Shown here: positions 63,428 to 64,000 of the stretch, one piece after another | Layout: every line of letters begins with the position of its first letter | How positions within the stretch are numbered: position 1 is the stretch's first letter | Translations under genes and position numbers: made by a program | The notes under the pieces: model-generated | Databases searched by the model: none | What the model was told of the DNA's origin: nothing | Seen by the model: the letters and a program-made list of their open reading frames with translations, nothing else | From: Pontibacter beigongshangensis | Lineage (GTDB): Bacteria; Bacteroidota; Bacteroidia; Cytophagales; Hymenobacteraceae | Direction: 5' to 3' | Length of the DNA: 64,000 bases | NCBI RefSeq assembly: GCF_014332515.1 | Contig: NZ_VFSD01000011.1 | Span: 1 to 64,000, forward strand

Positions 63428-63650
63428 AAAAAATAACTGAACTGATGTAGGTAGATTACTAGCGCATGGGGTGCAGCCAAAGCTGCAGAGACAAATTAAT
63501 AAAAGTATGCATAAATACAAAATATGGTATGCATAAATACTACATCAATTTAAATAGCCGGTTTTTAAGGGCGTGTTGTTGCTCGAGTGGAGCCAGTTTT
63601 GGGTGCCGCGCCTCGTGCGGTGCCTGGTCCTGAAAGAGCCTGGCAAAGGA

Positions 63651-63703
63651 GCAGCAGGAGCAGCGGGAAAGGCTCCGGAGGGCCTTTTTCATTAGAATAA
63701 TTC
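63651..63703 (-). repeat. family A repeat, copy 23
   Basis: GCAGCAGGAGCAGC tail, AAAGGCTCCGGAGGGCC core, T-run, CATTAGAATAATTC. The core stem is identical to copy 1. Confidence 0.85.
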
Positions 63704-63860
63704 GTTTGTGCTGTAGCAGCCCCAAATTATGTATTGCGGCGGGTAACTATGAGGCAGATACAGTTGCCAGGTGCACCGATTGACGTTTTTTTGTTGGGGG
63801 TAGGGGCCCTCTGCAAAGAGCGTTCAGCGAGTGGGGGAAGGGGCCCCGACAAACAAAATC

Positions 63861-63901
63861 GTCTTGATTTTTTTGGTTCTTTCTGTATCAAGACAAAGAA
63901 C
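63861..63901. repeat. competing inverted repeats
   Basis: GTCTTGAT (63861-63868) pairs with ATCAAGAC (63887-63894), while GTTCTTT (63876-63882) pairs with AAAGAAC just right of it. The two stems cannot form together. Confidence 0.4.
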
Positions 63902-64000
63902 AAAGACACGGGCCATAAAACAAGTTGCTGCAGCTGTCAAAGCATAAAGGCGACTATGCTAAATAAACTCCTTAGCCAGTAGCCATTGCTTTAGGCTCTC

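Larger units (their letters stand above)
63428..64000. other. right edge of the window, repeats only
   Basis: No supported gene. It holds family A copy 23 (63651) and a hairpin-forming segment (63861-63901). Open frames here are short and match nothing. Confidence 0.6.

Noticed and set aside
63734-63982. 82-codon plus-strand frame at the right end
   Set aside because: Covers hairpin repeats and T-runs, with no domain or signal sequence.

Overview
The window looks like a chromosome segment of an aerobic Bacteroidota (Cytophagales), most like Hymenobacteraceae/Pontibacter. The evidence is two SusC/SusD outer-membrane uptake loci, many lipoproteins of the LxxSC type, TAnnTTTG -7 promoter boxes in place of TATAAT, weak Shine-Dalgarno sites and several TTG/GTG starts. 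The genus is inference. No phage, IS transposase, CRISPR array, rRNA or tRNA gene was seen.

Layout. 1-4042: an ECF sigma / zinc-binding anti-sigma-like / gmk / nadD cluster, then two LPS-type glycosyltransferases. 4800-8571: a beta-propeller sensor kinase with a LytTR response regulator. 8758-16761: ahcY, a DUF4397 lipoprotein, a THUMP-like methyltransferase, small hydrophilic proteins, a DUF6600 protein and a 3-methyladenine glycosylase. 17100-20456: a cobalamin riboswitch controlling a BtuB-type receptor and a BtuG-like surface beta-propeller. 20679-24724: small envelope proteins and a large radical SAM protein. 25324-31808: acetyltransferase, PL10 pectate lyase, uvrB and two lipoproteins. 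31946-34338: an ECF sigma factor overlapping a protein with an inner-membrane helix and a C-terminal beta-barrel. 34686-46717: DUF1232, aroE, DUF368, comA, TPR protein, epimerase, YwqE-type phosphatase, acyl-CoA dehydrogenase, rpsU-xer-hpf and metK. 46998-63427: a PAP2 protein, two tandem SusCD loci with different accessory lipoproteins, and an S9 peptidase.

Functional links. metK and ahcY belong to the activated methyl cycle. The riboswitch-BtuB-BtuG unit imports cobalamin, which the nearby radical SAM protein may use. The two SusCD loci, the pectate lyase and the S9 peptidase fit a polymer-degrading life style.

The most unusual content lies between the genes. A dispersed repeat (family A, about 45-50 bp: an AATTATTCTAAT end, a GGCCCTCCGGAGG core and a GCTGCTGCT tail) occurs about 23 times, always outside the preferred gene boundaries, on both strands, and in places as inverted pairs that look like the ends of small MITE-like units. 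Four smaller repeat families (B, C, D, E) sit in the same gaps. A perfect 42-bp palindrome made of two 24-bp direct repeats lies upstream of the second susC, and a different 29-bp imperfect direct repeat lies upstream of the first.
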